The notes below the pieces were generated by a model. It made no database searches, was not told the DNA's origin, and saw nothing but the letters and a program-made list of their open reading frames with translations. A stretch of 64,000 bases of DNA from Nissolia schottii. Taxonomy: Eukaryota; Streptophyta; Magnoliopsida; Fabales; Fabaceae. Shown here piece after piece: positions 1-12,300 of the stretch (positions are counted from its first letter, which is position 1; each line of letters opens with the position of its first letter). Location: the NCBI GenBank assembly GCA_003254905.1, contig QANU01042739.1:1-64000 (forward strand), in the 5' to 3' direction. A program made the translations under genes and the position numbers.

Positions 1-174
1 CCAAGCTTCATCTAACATGTTATCTATAAAAAAATTCATTATATTTATCAGCATCTGACACCATGCCGCGCATCGCGCGGGTCTAAAATCTAGTATCCTT
101 TAAAGGTGCAAGAGTACTCCTGTCCTTTTTTATTCCAAGACATTCAAAGCCTTTAAATGGCAATCAGCTAGGCT

Positions 175-804
175 GAGATAGTACTCCTTCAATCTCCAAT
201 TCCCATAACGGGGAGAAATTGTCCCACATCACACTGCCCCACCATGGATAGAAATTTTCCATGTCCACGTCCCATCCCTGTCCATGGAAATTTTAAAAAT
301 ATTATTTAAAAATGATTTGTTGGCTCAAAAATTATGTACAAGAAAAACAAATAAAAAATTTAAAAAAAAAACATAAACTAAATTAAACTTGTACCAAAGT
401 TTGTGCGATGGTGGAGCCTATGCTCGAGGTCTGAGCACGACAGTGGTTTAGTGCCTATTTGAGGATTTATTATTCTATTACATATCTTCTCTCTCGTTAT
501 AATGAATTTTGAGATTATCAGAGGATTAACTTGATATTTTATAAATAAAGAATTAAATAAAATAATTTAAAAATATAATACATACCACTTTCAATAAATG
601 GTTATAATTAAAGGATTAGGAAAATATTTTAAAATAATATTTTTCTTGTTGGTTAGGTATATGTGGTTTAATAGACAAAATATAAAGGTGTATTTGTGAA
701 TTTTGTTTTGAATGTAAAGAAGAGAAAATGAAATATTTTAATCATTATTTTCACATGTTAAAATCAAAATTAAATCTTCTAAAATCTTTCTCTTCCTTTT
801 AGAT
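175..804 (+). repeat. Duplicated 5' flank of the P450 gene (upstream copy)
   Basis: This stretch aligns by eye, with gaps, to 8725-9175, the region just upstream of the intact P450. Shared landmarks in the same order are a GTACTCCTTC segment, CACACTGCCCC, a GATAGAAATT segment, the TTTTATAAATAAA stretch and GGTTAGGTATATGTGGT. The copy runs directly into a remnant of the P450 C-terminus, so it is probably the promoter side of a deleted tandem paralogue. No long reading frame is present. Confidence 0.7.
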
Positions 805-880
805 ATGAGAATTTTGACATGACTAAAGTTTCTCTTACAAAATCAAAAATGAACTGGTGTTGATTGCAGTTTCCTACAAT
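805..880 (+). pseudogene. Remnant of CYP71D-type P450 (last codons only)
   Basis: About 75 bases match the end of exon 2 of the intact P450 (near 14453-14535). Shared pieces are GAGAATTTTGACATGACT, AAAAATGAA and GTTTCCTACAAT, in order and with small deletions between them. In the intact gene this part encodes the ENFDMTEAF to VIPVSYN tail. Nothing of the haem-binding region or exon 1 survives here. Because the preceding 600 bases match the P450 5' flank, the simplest reading is a tandem copy that lost almost its whole body by one or more deletions. Confidence 0.65.
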
Positions 881-884
881 ATTG

Positions 885-1481
885 ATACATTCATGAATAG
901 TTACAAGCCAATTTATTATGTGACAATCCTAGAAATTGTCACTAACACGTAAGGAATTAATTCCCTTACAAAAGCGCACAACTAATTTTATAATAAGAAA
1001 ACCCTTTAAAATAAACTAAATTTCATAAATAAAATAAAATTATTACACAAAATACAAAATTAAATAATTAAAAATATGAAACACTCTGCATGTAGTTCAC
1101 TGGAACACTCTACTGACTGACATAAAAATAAACTAATTAAATAACTAAAATGAAAACTAAAGATAACTCCACAGCAACGTGAAGTTCACCAAGAATCTGA
1201 TCTGCTAGAATCTACTAAATAATAGGAGTATGTCAACACTATCTAAAAAAAAGGTTGATAAGGAGTGAACCATTGTTCAATGAATGACAGACCCCACAAC
1301 GGATTGTGATAGTTTGTAGACATGACATACATATGCAATACATAATATAATATCAACCATGAAAATATTATAATTATATAATATACAATACGTAAAAGCA
1401 TTTGAAAATATAACTAAGTTAGGGAGTTCGCTAGATAAACGAATTCAAGCAATACATTTTAGTTGTTCTTGAAATTTCTAG
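885..1481. repeat. Older dispersed repeat, left part, split by CACTA element 1
   Basis: AT-rich noncoding sequence resuming after the CACTA element at 5056. The joined parts read, in reverse complement, like 26450-26950. That second copy therefore serves as a near-empty-site comparison for the CACTA insertion. No coding region is recognisable. It may be a decayed LTR, but no termini are visible. Confidence 0.5.
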
Positions 1482-2599
1482 CACTACTAGAAATATGACT
1501 ATTACCGTCCCAACATTACCGTCGGTTATTTTTCGACGGTATTACCGTCGGCATTTACTACTTTACCGACGGTAATCGGTTCGCGGAAAAAAAACAAGCA
1601 ATATGTCCATTACCGTGGGTAATAGCCGCCTTTACCGTCGGATATTTCCGACGGTAAAAATTTTATTTAAAATTTTTCATTTTGGCTCCAAAATGTTGGC
1701 GCCATGTAATTGGGTTACCGTTGGTGTTGCATTACCGTCGGTAAGTACCGACGGTAATGTGTTTAATAAAACGATGCGTTTTATTTTATTTTATTACCTT
1801 TAGAATTCACTGGTTACCGTCGGATAAATCCGACGGTAATCTTTCAGAAAAATACTTAAACGAATTTCCTTTCTCTTCTTCTCATTACTGCAACTTCTTT
1901 CTCCTTCTTTCTCCTTTCTCTTCCCTTCTCTCCTTCCCCACTCACCACCATAACACCACCACGCCACCACCGCGCCACCACCGTGCCACCACCGCTCCAC
2001 CACCGTGCTACAGGTATGTTGTCTTGCATTGTGGGTAGCTATTGTTTTATTTTTTTCACACCACCGCGCCGCCGCCACTAAAGCGATATATTCCTTGCTT
2101 CTGTTCTTTCCTTTGCACCCCACAAAATATATGTTAATTTCATAACATTGTCTATGTTTATTTAACATTTCATTTCTTTTGGTTGCCATGACTTATGCTA
2201 AGAATGTGTCACCACCACTTAATTTGTAATGAGCTGAGGATCTAAGGAGTTAAGGATTGTGTCAAGGATTGATCAAACAATTATCAACGGCAATTAGGTA
2301 TGTCTTAAACTTTATTGGTACTAGGATAGAAACTTATTTTATTAGGATAGATTTGTAGGATTGGAGTTGTATGGCTGGACTGGGGGAAGGAACGCTTAGC
2401 GTTACTTTCCGACATTGTTTGAATTGATGTGCTGGCAACAGTGATTATGTGTTATTTGCAGAGATTGGAGGGCCTATGTTGTAGAACGGTTTGACAAATA
2501 TTTGTGTGGAATTAATTCGTAATGCATTCAGTTAAGTCATTAAAATTATTAAGTTCATGTCCATAATTTGTGTAACATGCACATAGGATTTCTGGAAAA

Positions 2600-2696
2600 A
2601 ATGATTCCCGCGGTAATATTTTGGATGTACGATAGATATTATGAGAACCGAGGAGTGATAAAGCCAGAATATTTTGAGGGCGTCGACCACTTTACC
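2600..2696 (+). pseudogene. Stub of TNP2 CACTA transposase (transposase-associated domain)
   Basis: The frame encodes a WMYDRYYENRG...KPEYFEGVDHF segment. This is the start of the transposase-associated domain that precedes TNP2 in plant CACTA transposases, where a WMY motif is followed by a GV.xF motif. The same segment occurs at 21643-21705 in the larger CACTA copy, where the protein continues; here homology stops after about 30 codons. It is an internal-deletion remnant, not an expressed gene. Confidence 0.7.
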
Positions 2697-3400
2697 GTTG
2701 TAATTGGAATTGTACTTGAACTTAGAGGGTCACTCATTGTGTTGTATTTACTTAATTTGATCTAAATCTTCCTTTGTTCTAAAAGTAAAGATGTTGATGC
2801 TAGTTTTATTAACAGAACAGAATATAGTTAAATGTTAACAAACACCAGACTTTTAAGTTTTAACAACTTTTAAATTTGTGTGAACCTAAGCTATATTGCA
2901 ACTAAATCATACTGGTGCTACTTCCCCTATACATTTTAGGCATCTTGAGTAACTGACAAACTATGAATTGTAATAAATATGTGTTGGTCTAGATGAAGTG
3001 TGATTGATTTTTATATTATTTTTCCATTTCTAGCTATAAGGAGGGTAAATAGAATCGGGTTCTAAGTGCTATTAATTGATAAATGCATAACAAGAAAATT
3101 TTATAATTTAGGTGATGTGATAAGGGCTTAGTATGGATTGGCCGTTCAAATGTATGCTTGAAAAATTTCAGATAAGGGAACTTGTTACCAAATCCATATC
3201 CTATATGTTGTTGTATGTTAAATATGTTTCATAAGATCTTGTAAATTGGAAACAGGTGGTATGAGTCCAGTGTTAGTGTGTTCGGCTGAGAGTGGAAAAA
3301 TTTAGAAAGGATCTGAATTATGCAAAATGTAATATAACTACCTTCTAAGGTTGTTGGGTGGGCTGTAGGTGCAACTATAAAATTGTCAAGCTAAGAAAAT

Positions 3401-3534
3401 GAATTATGATTATGTGATTCAAAATAAATTATAGTAAAGTGTTGTTATGATCATTTAAATTAAATTATGAGAAAATGTTATTCAAAATGAATTATGATTA
3501 TGTGATTCAAAATAAATTATAGTAAAGTGTTGTT
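3401..3534. repeat. Local tandem duplication, period 88 bp
   Basis: A 46-base segment at 3401-3446 starting GAATTATGATTATGTG recurs at 3489-3534 without visible change. A looser repeat (TGGAATTTTGTGCTCATGAG) follows at about 3545 and 3645. All lie inside CACTA element 1 in noncoding sequence. Confidence 0.8.
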
Positions 3535-5055
3535 TACTATTAATTGGAATTTTGTGCTCATGAGAAAATTTAGAGAATTTTAGTGCTTCTGCTGTTTTTG
3601 AAGTAAGAAAATGTTAGAATGATTTAAGTGTTGTTTGCTATTAAATGGAATTTTGTGCTCATGAGAAGATTTCGCATAATTCAAACTAAATTGGTATTTG
3701 TGGCTGTTGCATGAGTAGATAAAGTTCTAGCCAAATGAAACGTGACTAAATTATGTTATAATGCTAATTGGAGCTGCTGCATGTGTTCTTTAATCATCTA
3801 GCTAAATTAAGTATGGCTAAAATATGTTATAATGGTATTTGGAGCTGTTGCAGGTGTTCTTTAATTATCTAGCTAGAGTGATATGTGAAAATGCAACATG
3901 ATAGAAAGCTGTTAGGATAATTGTATGCGTTATGTAAATTGCCTAATTAATTTGGAGTATGGGATTCTAATATGCTATTTTGCTCATTTAAATAAATTGG
4001 TATATGGAAATATAGCTTGTTAAGGTGTTGTGTGTGCTAGTACATATAGGAGTGCTGTTCGGATAAAATGTATGTGATGTCCTGAAAAAGAGAATGTTCG
4101 GATAGAATGTAATCTGGACCTTAGCACCGTTTAGGGTGTTTTAATTTTATAATCGCGACAACAATAGGTTTGTGTTGGTGATGTGTGTGTATGGCTGATT
4201 CGAAGGAGAAATTGATGAAGATAACTTGAGTATAAATTATCTCGCTGGAATTGTGTGCATGTGAAACATTCACCTAGCTAATTCGGGTATGTAAGCATAG
4301 TAGGTTAAAATGCTGTTTGTATTAATATTGCATGTGCTGGGTTGAAGGGGCAAAGGACTATAAGCATTCCAACCAAGTAGATAACAACCTAGTGAAGCAT
4401 GGTTTATGACTTAAGCGTAAGCTAGCTAGCTAGAGTGTTACAATATAGGAGGAGTGTGTAGGTTTATTTGAGAAACTATTGTTGCAGAAGCCCGAATTTG
4501 AGTCACTAGTGAGATATCTGTCCCCTATTACTTATTTGTCTTTTACCTAAGAAACTATATTTTTCACATGTGCACCATCCATCTTTAAATTCTATCAAAA
4601 ACGGAATATATGTTGTCCACCACATAACATATAAATATTTAATTAGTTATTAAATATAAATTTTAATATATTTATAAATTACAAAAATTAAATGAAATTT
4701 TTGATTGATATGATTATAGTCATTTATTAAAACAAATAATACAAAATTATAAACAATTTCATTTTTTAAAAATATTTAATTATTACCGTCGGATATATCC
4801 CACGGTAATGAACACGAATAAAATATTATTATATTACCGTCGCTTAGAACCGACGGTAAACTGGTTCAAATGTACTCAAATATGAACCGGTTTACGTCGG
4901 TTTATACCGACGGTAATTACCGTCGGTTTCATTTTCCGACGGTAAAATGATTACCATCGACCACTTTACCGTGTGTTCGCGTCCGACGGTAATGCCGACG
5001 GTAACATAAAAATCCGATGGTAAAACCGACGGTAATGAGCTATTTTCTTGTAGTG

Positions 5056-5510
5056 TAGGCTTTGCAATCTTATCCTAAGTTACATGATACATGACACCAT
5101 GCATCATGGGATGTCATGTCCGGGCTTCGCAGTCTTGCCCTAACTATTCTAGATGATTGAATCCTGTTCTAAATTACAATTGTACATAGTATACTAAGAT
5201 CAACATAAGTTGTCGTTGACGCACAGTTCTATCCTAGATCTATTCCCATGAAAATAGGTCAAATAAAATAACATGAGCATGATAACATAAACGCATTAAA
5301 TGATAACGGGTAGCATAACATAATGTTAAATTATTCATAAACAGTCATACACATGCAACATGACATATTTAATGCAATAAAGATATATGGTCCCACGTAG
5401 TTCTAAAATAATTTCCATGAGTTTCTAAAATAGCTTTGTAGACATTTTCATAAATAACTACTTTCATAAATAAAGATGTTTCTAAATAAATAACTAATTT
5501 AATATAGCTT
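5056..5510. repeat. Older dispersed repeat, right part, after CACTA element 1
   Basis: Continuation of the repeat at 885-1481. Bases 5056-5160 are similar to 26450-26560 in reverse complement, sharing AAGCCCGGACATG and GGTGTCA.GTATCATGT. The rest is AT-rich with no gene. Confidence 0.5.
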
Positions 5511-6200
5511 TGCTATCGACACTACGATCAACTCCTCCATTGATCCGGCCTCCTACAACGCCGTTGCAGGCCTACTACACAATAAAATTTAATTTTTAAG
5601 GAAAAAAGTCATTCTTTGTTTGTTTGTTAAACTCAAAAATTCTAGTTAAGTTTTGATTTTATGGGTTGTTGTGGTTATAATTTTCTCATACTTTTTTTTT
5701 ATGGATTTTTCTTATATTTTCTCATCAATATTCTTGACTTTTCTGAAATTTTTTTTTCGGTTTCTCTTGGTTCTTTGATGATGACAGTAGTGCGGGAGCC
5801 AGCCTTGGTAGTGTAGGATGCGATGACACTAAGAGTAGGGTGGGAGAGTGATGGCTGACCCAAAAAAAATAGAAAAGAGGTGAAGGGTAAACTAATAAGT
5901 CAAACTAAAATATTATTAAATATGAATATAATTTATTATGTAATTAGGTTTTTTTAAATATAATCTCAACTGTCCAATACAATTTCGATGTCTTAGATTT
6001 AGAGACCTAATTGAATTGCTGTGATTGGTGAATTGTCTGTGTTGAATTGGTCATGCTAAGTACTTTGGCTTGAAGTGGTGTTATACTGATATGTTGTGTT
6101 TATTTATTTTGTTGAGTTTTATCTGTCATTTAGGGTTTGGACCCTTAAATTGTATTAATGGGATACTCTTTTTTTCTTTTCTTAAAAAGTAAGAGGTTTT
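5511..6200. repeat. Dispersed repeat family R1, copy 1
   Basis: Begins with TTTGCTATCGACACTACGATC and matches 15535-16202 over most of its length, including the GCCTCCTACAA, GGGTGGGAGAGTGATGGCTGAC and CCTAA..GAATTGCTGTGATTGG segments. No termini or coding region can be assigned. From 6201 to 6464 I see no further feature. Confidence 0.65.
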
Positions 6201-6464
6201 ATCTGAGTTTTCAAGTGAATTTTCGGGTGGGTGCGTAGTTCTTATATGAGGTTGCAGTGATCTTTGTGACAAAGGTCCTTTCCCAACTTCAGGATTGTGT
6301 ATGCTACAAAACATATAAAAAAAAATTGGTAGCACAACTGACCGAGAGTGGAAAAATTGGTCAATGAACTGATAGTCCAAAGTTTGTGTCTTAAGAATTT
6401 CTTAATCAATTTTGATTAACATAATTAGATGACACCAATTAATATAATATGCCTTTGTTAAACT

Positions 6465-7977
6465 TTACTTACATGTTGTGTACCCTCAATGAGGGTTCTA
6501 AAACAGTAAACCTGAAATTTCAGCCTGAGATACCAAAGAATCAAAGCATCTAATTTAAATATTCATTCATTAAAATCATATTTCTTAAATCATATTTCTT
6601 GTAAAAGAAAATATTATAAAAAATTAATTTATCGGTGCATGCACGGACTCTCCACTAGTGACGTACATTGGGAAGCACAAATTAGTGTAATATATGCCAT
6701 TATTACCTGGATTTCACAGCCTAGGAGACCGTATAATCAAATCATATATGTATAATTAATTGCCTCCTGACTAGTTGGACTGACACCCAGTCAAGCAAGT
6801 GGATCATGCGAAAACTACAATATGCTAGTTTATGTAAATTGCAACCAATAAGTTGTAGAAAAGAAAATATTGTATTGCCAGTTAGCAGCGTATGGTATAA
6901 CGGACAATAAAAACAGAAATGCTCAACATGAAATTGAATTCGATAAATAATAATAATAATAATAATAAGGCCTGCTCGGTTTTTCCCTCATGGAGGGTCA
7001 TTACTAGATATATTAATCTCATATGCCCTTCCACCGACATGATACTATAAATAAATTTATTAAAGCCGATCGAGGAGACCTTAGAATCACATCATGAGTA
7101 TATTTTATAGTATATGATTGCTTCCTAGCTAGCGAGACCCACGAGTCAATTAACTAATATTAATTGGTAACTCATGAGAATCGAGTTAGATCTAAAGTAA
7201 TTAACTAGTAGATCGACATGAATAAAATTTGAATATACACACATCATGCACTCCCGTTTAGTACTTAATTGTTAATTAACCATGCACTCGCGTTTACTTA
7301 TTTTTAATTAACCATGCACTTCTGTTTACTTTCAAGGCTTTTCATTGGCACTCATCCAATCATTTTATAAAAGAGAAGTGTTTGAGTCCCATACTTTACT
7401 AGCCTAATTATCCTCTAATAATTTTTATGCATGATACTTAACAACAATAATGTTTTTAATTTCTATTTTAAACACCCCCAATTGTCAAATGTCATCGTGG
7501 TGTGGTGTGGTGGTGTTAGGATGATAACTACACATTCATCCAAAAAAAAGGGATGATAATTACACTAAAGAAGTATATATACGTAGAGTATTTCTCCTTT
7601 TAATATTTATAAAGATAGATTAATAGAAAATATATGCACATTGGTGTTTTTGTCTATATATAAAATTAATTTTCTCTTATGCAAGCTTATGTAATCACCA
7701 AAACAAAGGTTAGATATGATAACATTATATAATTACATGTGACATTGGATTATATAAAAATTTGTAGTGCATTTTTTATACTATACTATTAGACCTATCG
7801 AGCCTTATCATATGCAATGCATTAAACAAGGCCAAATGGCCCGTCTCACATGCTCAATAGTAGGTTTAATAGTATAAGTTATGAAAAGTCATTATATAAG
7901 TGTTGAAATTGATTAAAATAATACACATTGAAAAAGTCCTCTATCACCAAAAAGTTCAAGGGGAGAACGAGGCCAAG
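6465..7977. repeat. Block-repeat mosaic (TAA microsatellite / CCTGCTCGG family)
   Basis: Contains modules that recur downstream. A module ending in TTATCGGTGCATGCACGGACTC also occurs at 27160-27400. A GGATCATGCGAAAACTACAATAT module recurs at 39240. (TAA)n at 6945-6969 is followed by a GCCTGCTCGGTTTTTCCCTC module found at least five more times between 32960 and 39740. A 7690-7977 module recurs at about 35945, 41505, 42535 and 44100. All AT-rich and noncoding. Confidence 0.7.
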
Positions 7978-8547
7978 TGATACGTGCACAATGGGACAAA
8001 AAAAATAATAAATAAATTGGACATTATATCACTAGAAGATAAGACGAAAATTTCAACATCAAATTGATTTTATTTTATTCGGACCATGTTGAGTCATTAT
8101 CTTATTTTGGTTATGTTTTGTTTATTTATTTTAAGTATTTAGAACATTTAAATTTATTTTATTTTATTAGCACAATCTTAGGTTTATTGTTATAGGGCTT
8201 TAGTTTAAATTATGTTTATATTTTGTTTTATCTTTAATTAATTTAAATTTGAATATAATATAAGAGGTTATAAAAACCTCATAAACTAATACAATGAAGA
8301 ACAATTTTTTATGAATAAAATTTCATATTGTTTTCTCTTTAAAAAACTTTCTTTGCCAATGAGCGATCTCTTTGTGTATGCAAAGTGAGTGATTTGTTTT
8401 GCTTGTTAAATGAAGAAATTAGGTAATCTCATTCTAAAGTAATTCTCAATTTTTTGCTCTTATCCCAATACAGATTCCTTAGGAGTTTCAGTTTTGAGTT
8501 AAAGTGTATGTTAGAATTTTAAGATCTTTATATCTTTAGAATTCCAC
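7978..8547 (+). repeat. LTR family L1, solo copy 1
   Basis: Begins TGATACGTGCAC and ends near TTCCAC just before a TTGGTATCA string that resembles a degraded primer-binding site. The same sequence occurs at 36257, 42841, 44398 and 49836. Its identity as an LTR is clearest at 49836, where it directly follows a gypsy polyprotein tail and a purine tract. No coding sequence of its own. Confidence 0.65.
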
Positions 8548-8724
8548 TTCATTTGGTATCAATAATTAAAAGAATATCAATGGTATGACATCTAAAGGTG
8601 CGAAAATATAAAGATAAAGTAAATACAAAGTGAAATGTGAAATAGGTGAAATATGAGTTGTGTTGAGCTGAGTTGCAAATCTATTAAACGTGTAAGAGTA
8701 AAGATGGAAATTAACCGAGACAAG

Positions 8725-9175
8725 GTAGTACTCCTTCGATCTCTAATTCTCGCCATGGGGAGAAACTCTTACCCATCACACTGCCCCATCATTGATAGAA
8801 ATTCTCCCATATCCACGTCATCATCCTTGACTAACTGATATTCAGCGTGGTCTACTAGTGAATGAAATTTGAGATTAACAAAAAAAAACTAACTCCACTG
8901 ATATTTTATAAATAAATGATTAAATAAAATGATTTTAAAAATACAATACGCGCCAACTTCAATAAACTGTTATAATTAAGGGATTAGAAAAGTATTTTAG
9001 TCAAAAACATATATTTTTCGGTTAGGTATATGTGGTATAATAGAGAAGATATATAAGGGTGTGTTTGTGAGTTTTATTTTGGAGGTGAAGAAGAGGAAAT
9101 GACAAGATTTTAAAGGCTTAGTCATAATTTTTATGTATCAAACATAATTAAGTCCTCAAAAACTTTTTTCTTTTA
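8725..9175 (+). repeat. 5' flank of the P450 gene, partner of the 175-804 copy
   Basis: Upstream region of the intact P450 that is duplicated at 175-804. Noncoding; short reading frames here have no recognisable product. It probably contains the core promoter of the P450. Confidence 0.65.
9050..9057 (+). promoter_or_regulatory. Possible TATA box of the P450 gene
   Basis: TATATAAG lies about 275 bases before the P450 ATG. The duplicated flank near 675 keeps a similar AATATAAAGG at the equivalent place. In AT-rich DNA such matches are common, so this is only a candidate. Confidence 0.3.
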
Positions 9176-9332
9176 TTTCTTTTTCTCCAAAACAAAACTC
9201 ACAAACACACTCTAAACCTTAAAAGGTCAACCCTCAACATGATATGCCATGCCTAGCTCCCAGCTTGGCAAAGATTGGCTTGATAAATTGTAGTGATCAG
9301 TAATCAGTAATCACTAACACTGGCCTGATAAC

Positions 9333-12300
9333 ATGGAGGATTTCTTCTTGTCATTCCCCATCCTTCTAAGTCTTGTTCTTATCATTTCAATACCTTTGAT
9401 CCTAAAAGTGGGAAGGATATTAAAAAACACAAGCACTACCTCCTCAAATAATCTTCCTCCGGGGCCGTGGAAGCTTCCACTTATTGGTAGCGTACATCAC
9501 CTCACGGGCGGTCTTCCACACCACCGCATGAGAGAATTGTCACAAAAATATGGCCCCATCATTCACCTTCAACTCGGAGAGACATCAACCGTAATGGTTT
9601 CTTCGCCGGAGACCGCGAAAGAGGTGCTGAAAACCCATGGAACCACCTTTGCCGATCGACCTCGCCTTCTTGGTGCAGAAATTGTTGCATATGGTTGCAC
9701 CAACATTTCCTTTTCACCATATGGAGACTATTGGAGGCTGCTGAGGAAAATATGCGCGCTGGAGTTGTTGAGTAACAAACGCGTGCGATCATTCCGATCA
9801 ATCAGGGAGGAAGAGGTGTCGAATTTAGTAAGATATGTTTCCACCAACATTGGGTCCCCCATCAACCTCACCGATAAAATTTTATCTATGACGTATGCCA
9901 TCACCGCAAGGGCAGCTTTCGGTGAGAAAAGCAAGGACCAAGATGCATATGCCGCCTTTATGAAGGAAACTATGAGAATTTCTGAAGGTTTTAGTGTTAC
10001 CAACTTGTTTCCTTCCCAAAAGTGGCTTCATGTGATTAGTGGAATGGTGCATAGGTTGAAGAAGATACATAGAACTAGTGATAAGGTTATTGAAGATATC
10101 ATCACAGCAGCAACAACAACAAAGGTTCATGGAGACGGAAGTCTTCTATCCATTCTTTTGAATTTGAAAGATGATCAAGGTGCCCCTGAATTTCACTTGA
10201 CAACCAACAACATTAAAGCCGTTCTTCAGGTTAGTTTGTATTTCTCACTGTTTTTCACTTGACAATCAACATTAATTTCATGTTTTTGTTTTGATAATGA
10301 AGATTCCAATTTCACACTTTAACTTCCGAAAAATTCCAAAAATCAAACACATTGATTATCTTCATAAATGTCGTGTTAATGGAAGGAAGTCAAGAAACCT
10401 ACATGATATTTGGGTTGGAAAATAGTAGAATAAATGACATTTTATGTGGCAAGTTATGTTTTTGCTCCGAATTCACCCTCTACTTTTAAAGCCCGGACAG
10501 ATTTATCTTATTTTCAGGTTACATTGATAGGATGATGTTATCTCTAAATCCTTGTTTTCATGCTAAACATTTATGGGTTAATTAAGTTTTTAGTCCCTGT
10601 AAAATTGAAAAGTTTGGTTTTAGTTCCTATATAGAAGTTTTAGTCCCTGCAAAATTTAAAAGTTTGGTTTTAGTCCCTAGAGTTGTATGAAAGGTGACCG
10701 TGCTGACGTGGACGCGTCAGGTGCTGACGCGGCGCTGATGCGGCGCACCACGCGGATGCCACGTGGCATACCCCCCAAAACCCTACCCATGACCTGTGAC
10801 CCGTGACCCGCCTGACCTGACCCGTTTTTAAAATTAAAATTAAAATTAAAAAAAAAATGGCATCTTCCTCCCCCCAGCCCCCTATCTCCTCCTGTCAACC
10901 ACCCACCCTACCCCACCCCCACTCCGCCGCCGCNNNNNNNNNNNNNNNNNNNNNNNNNNNNNNNNNNNNNNNNNNNNNNNNNNNNNNNNNNNNNNNNNNN
11001 NNNNNNNNNNNNNNNNNNNNNNNNNNNNNNNNNNNNNNNNNNNNNNNNNNNNNNNNNNNNNNNNNNNNNNNNNNNNNNNNNNNNNNNNNNNNNNNNNNNN
11101 NNNNNNNNNNNNNNNNNNNNNNNNNNNNNNNNNNNNNNNNNNNNNNNNNNNNNNNNNNNNNNNNNNNNNNNNNNNNNNNNNNNNNNNNNNNNNNNNNNNN
11201 NNNNNNNNNNNNNNNNNNNNNNNNNNNNNNNNNNNNNNNNNNNNNNNNNNNNNNNNNNNNNNNNNNNNNNNNNNNNNNNNNNNNNNNNNNNNNNNNNNNN
11301 NNNNNNNNNNNNNNNNNNNNNNNNNNNNNNNNNNNNNNNNNNNNNNNNNNNNNNNNNNNNNNNNNNNNNNNNNNNNNNNNNNNNNNNNNNNNNNNNNNNN
11401 NNNNNNNNNNNNNNNNNNNNNNNNNNNNNNNNNNNNNNNNNNNNNNNNNNNNNNNNNNNNNNNNNNNNNNNNNNNNNNNNNNNNNNNNNNNNNNNNNNNN
11501 NNNNNNNNNNNNNNNNNNNNNNNNNNNNNNNNNNNNNNNNNNNNNNNNNNNNNNNNNNNNNNNNNNNNNNNNNNNNNNNNNNNNNNNNNNNNNNNNNNNN
11601 NNNNNNNNNNNNNNNNNNNNNNNNNNNNNNNNNNNNNNNNNNNNNNNNNNNNNNNNNNNNNNNNNNNNNNNNNNNNNNNNNNNNNNNNNNNNNNNNNNNN
11701 NNNNNNNNNNNNNNNNNNNNNNNNNNNNNNNNNNNNNNNNNNNNNNNNNNNNNNCCACGTCAGCACGGTCAACTTTCATACAACTTCAGGGACTAAAACC
11801 AAACTTTTAAATTTTGCAGGGACCAAAACTTCTATATAGGGACTAAAACCAAACTTTTCAATTTTACAGGGACTAAAAACTTAATTAACCCAACATTTAT
11901 TGAACTAGTTTATTTTTTTAAAGTTAAAGGATGAGTTTAGAACGTTTAATACTCCCCCATTCTTAAAAAAAGTATTCACCTTTTTTATTTTATTTTTACA
12001 AATAATTGTTCACTTTTGCTATATATTTATGCAACATTAATTATTTATTTTCTTTGTATATCCATATTAAATGAAAGTAGGGGAAGAGAAATATAATATA
12101 AAGAAATTAGGAGTAAATAAGTCTTTATTTCCTATAATATAAAAAAGTTTGTGTATCCCTAAAAAAATTCTCGTTAGGATTTAGTCGCTGTAAAAAAATT
12201 TTATTCGTTTTTAGTCTCTGCGTTCAATTTGGGTTGGATGGCGCTGACGTGACCATTACGTTCGTCATGTGGCTTGTCACATGGTGCCATGGGGCATAAT

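Larger units (their letters stand above)
1482..5055 (+). mobile_element. Defective CACTA (En/Spm-type) DNA transposon with intact ends
   Basis: The left end begins CACTACTAGAAA and the right end, read on the other strand, begins CACTACAAGAAA. A perfect 3-bp target duplication TAG lies at 1479-1481 and 5056-5058, as expected for CACTA elements. Subterminal regions (about 1500-1850 and 4785-5045) are packed with TTACCGTCGG/CCGACGGTAA motifs in inverted pairs, the likely transposase-binding repeats. About 3.57 kb long. Its first 1.2 kb matches the 5' part of the larger CACTA copy starting near 20400, including a C-rich leader and the start of the TNP2 transposase. Most of the transposase is missing, so it can move only with help from a related element. 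Confidence 0.9.

Noticed and set aside
1757..2189. Overlapping open frames in CACTA element 1 (both strands)
   Set aside because: They cover a CT-rich leader and CCACCACCG repeats; similar leaders in copies 2 and 3 are not conserved in frame.
10857..11810. Long open frames on both strands across the first N run
   Set aside because: Most of each frame is N. They exist only because N gives no stop codons. The same applies to frames at 52077-53139.
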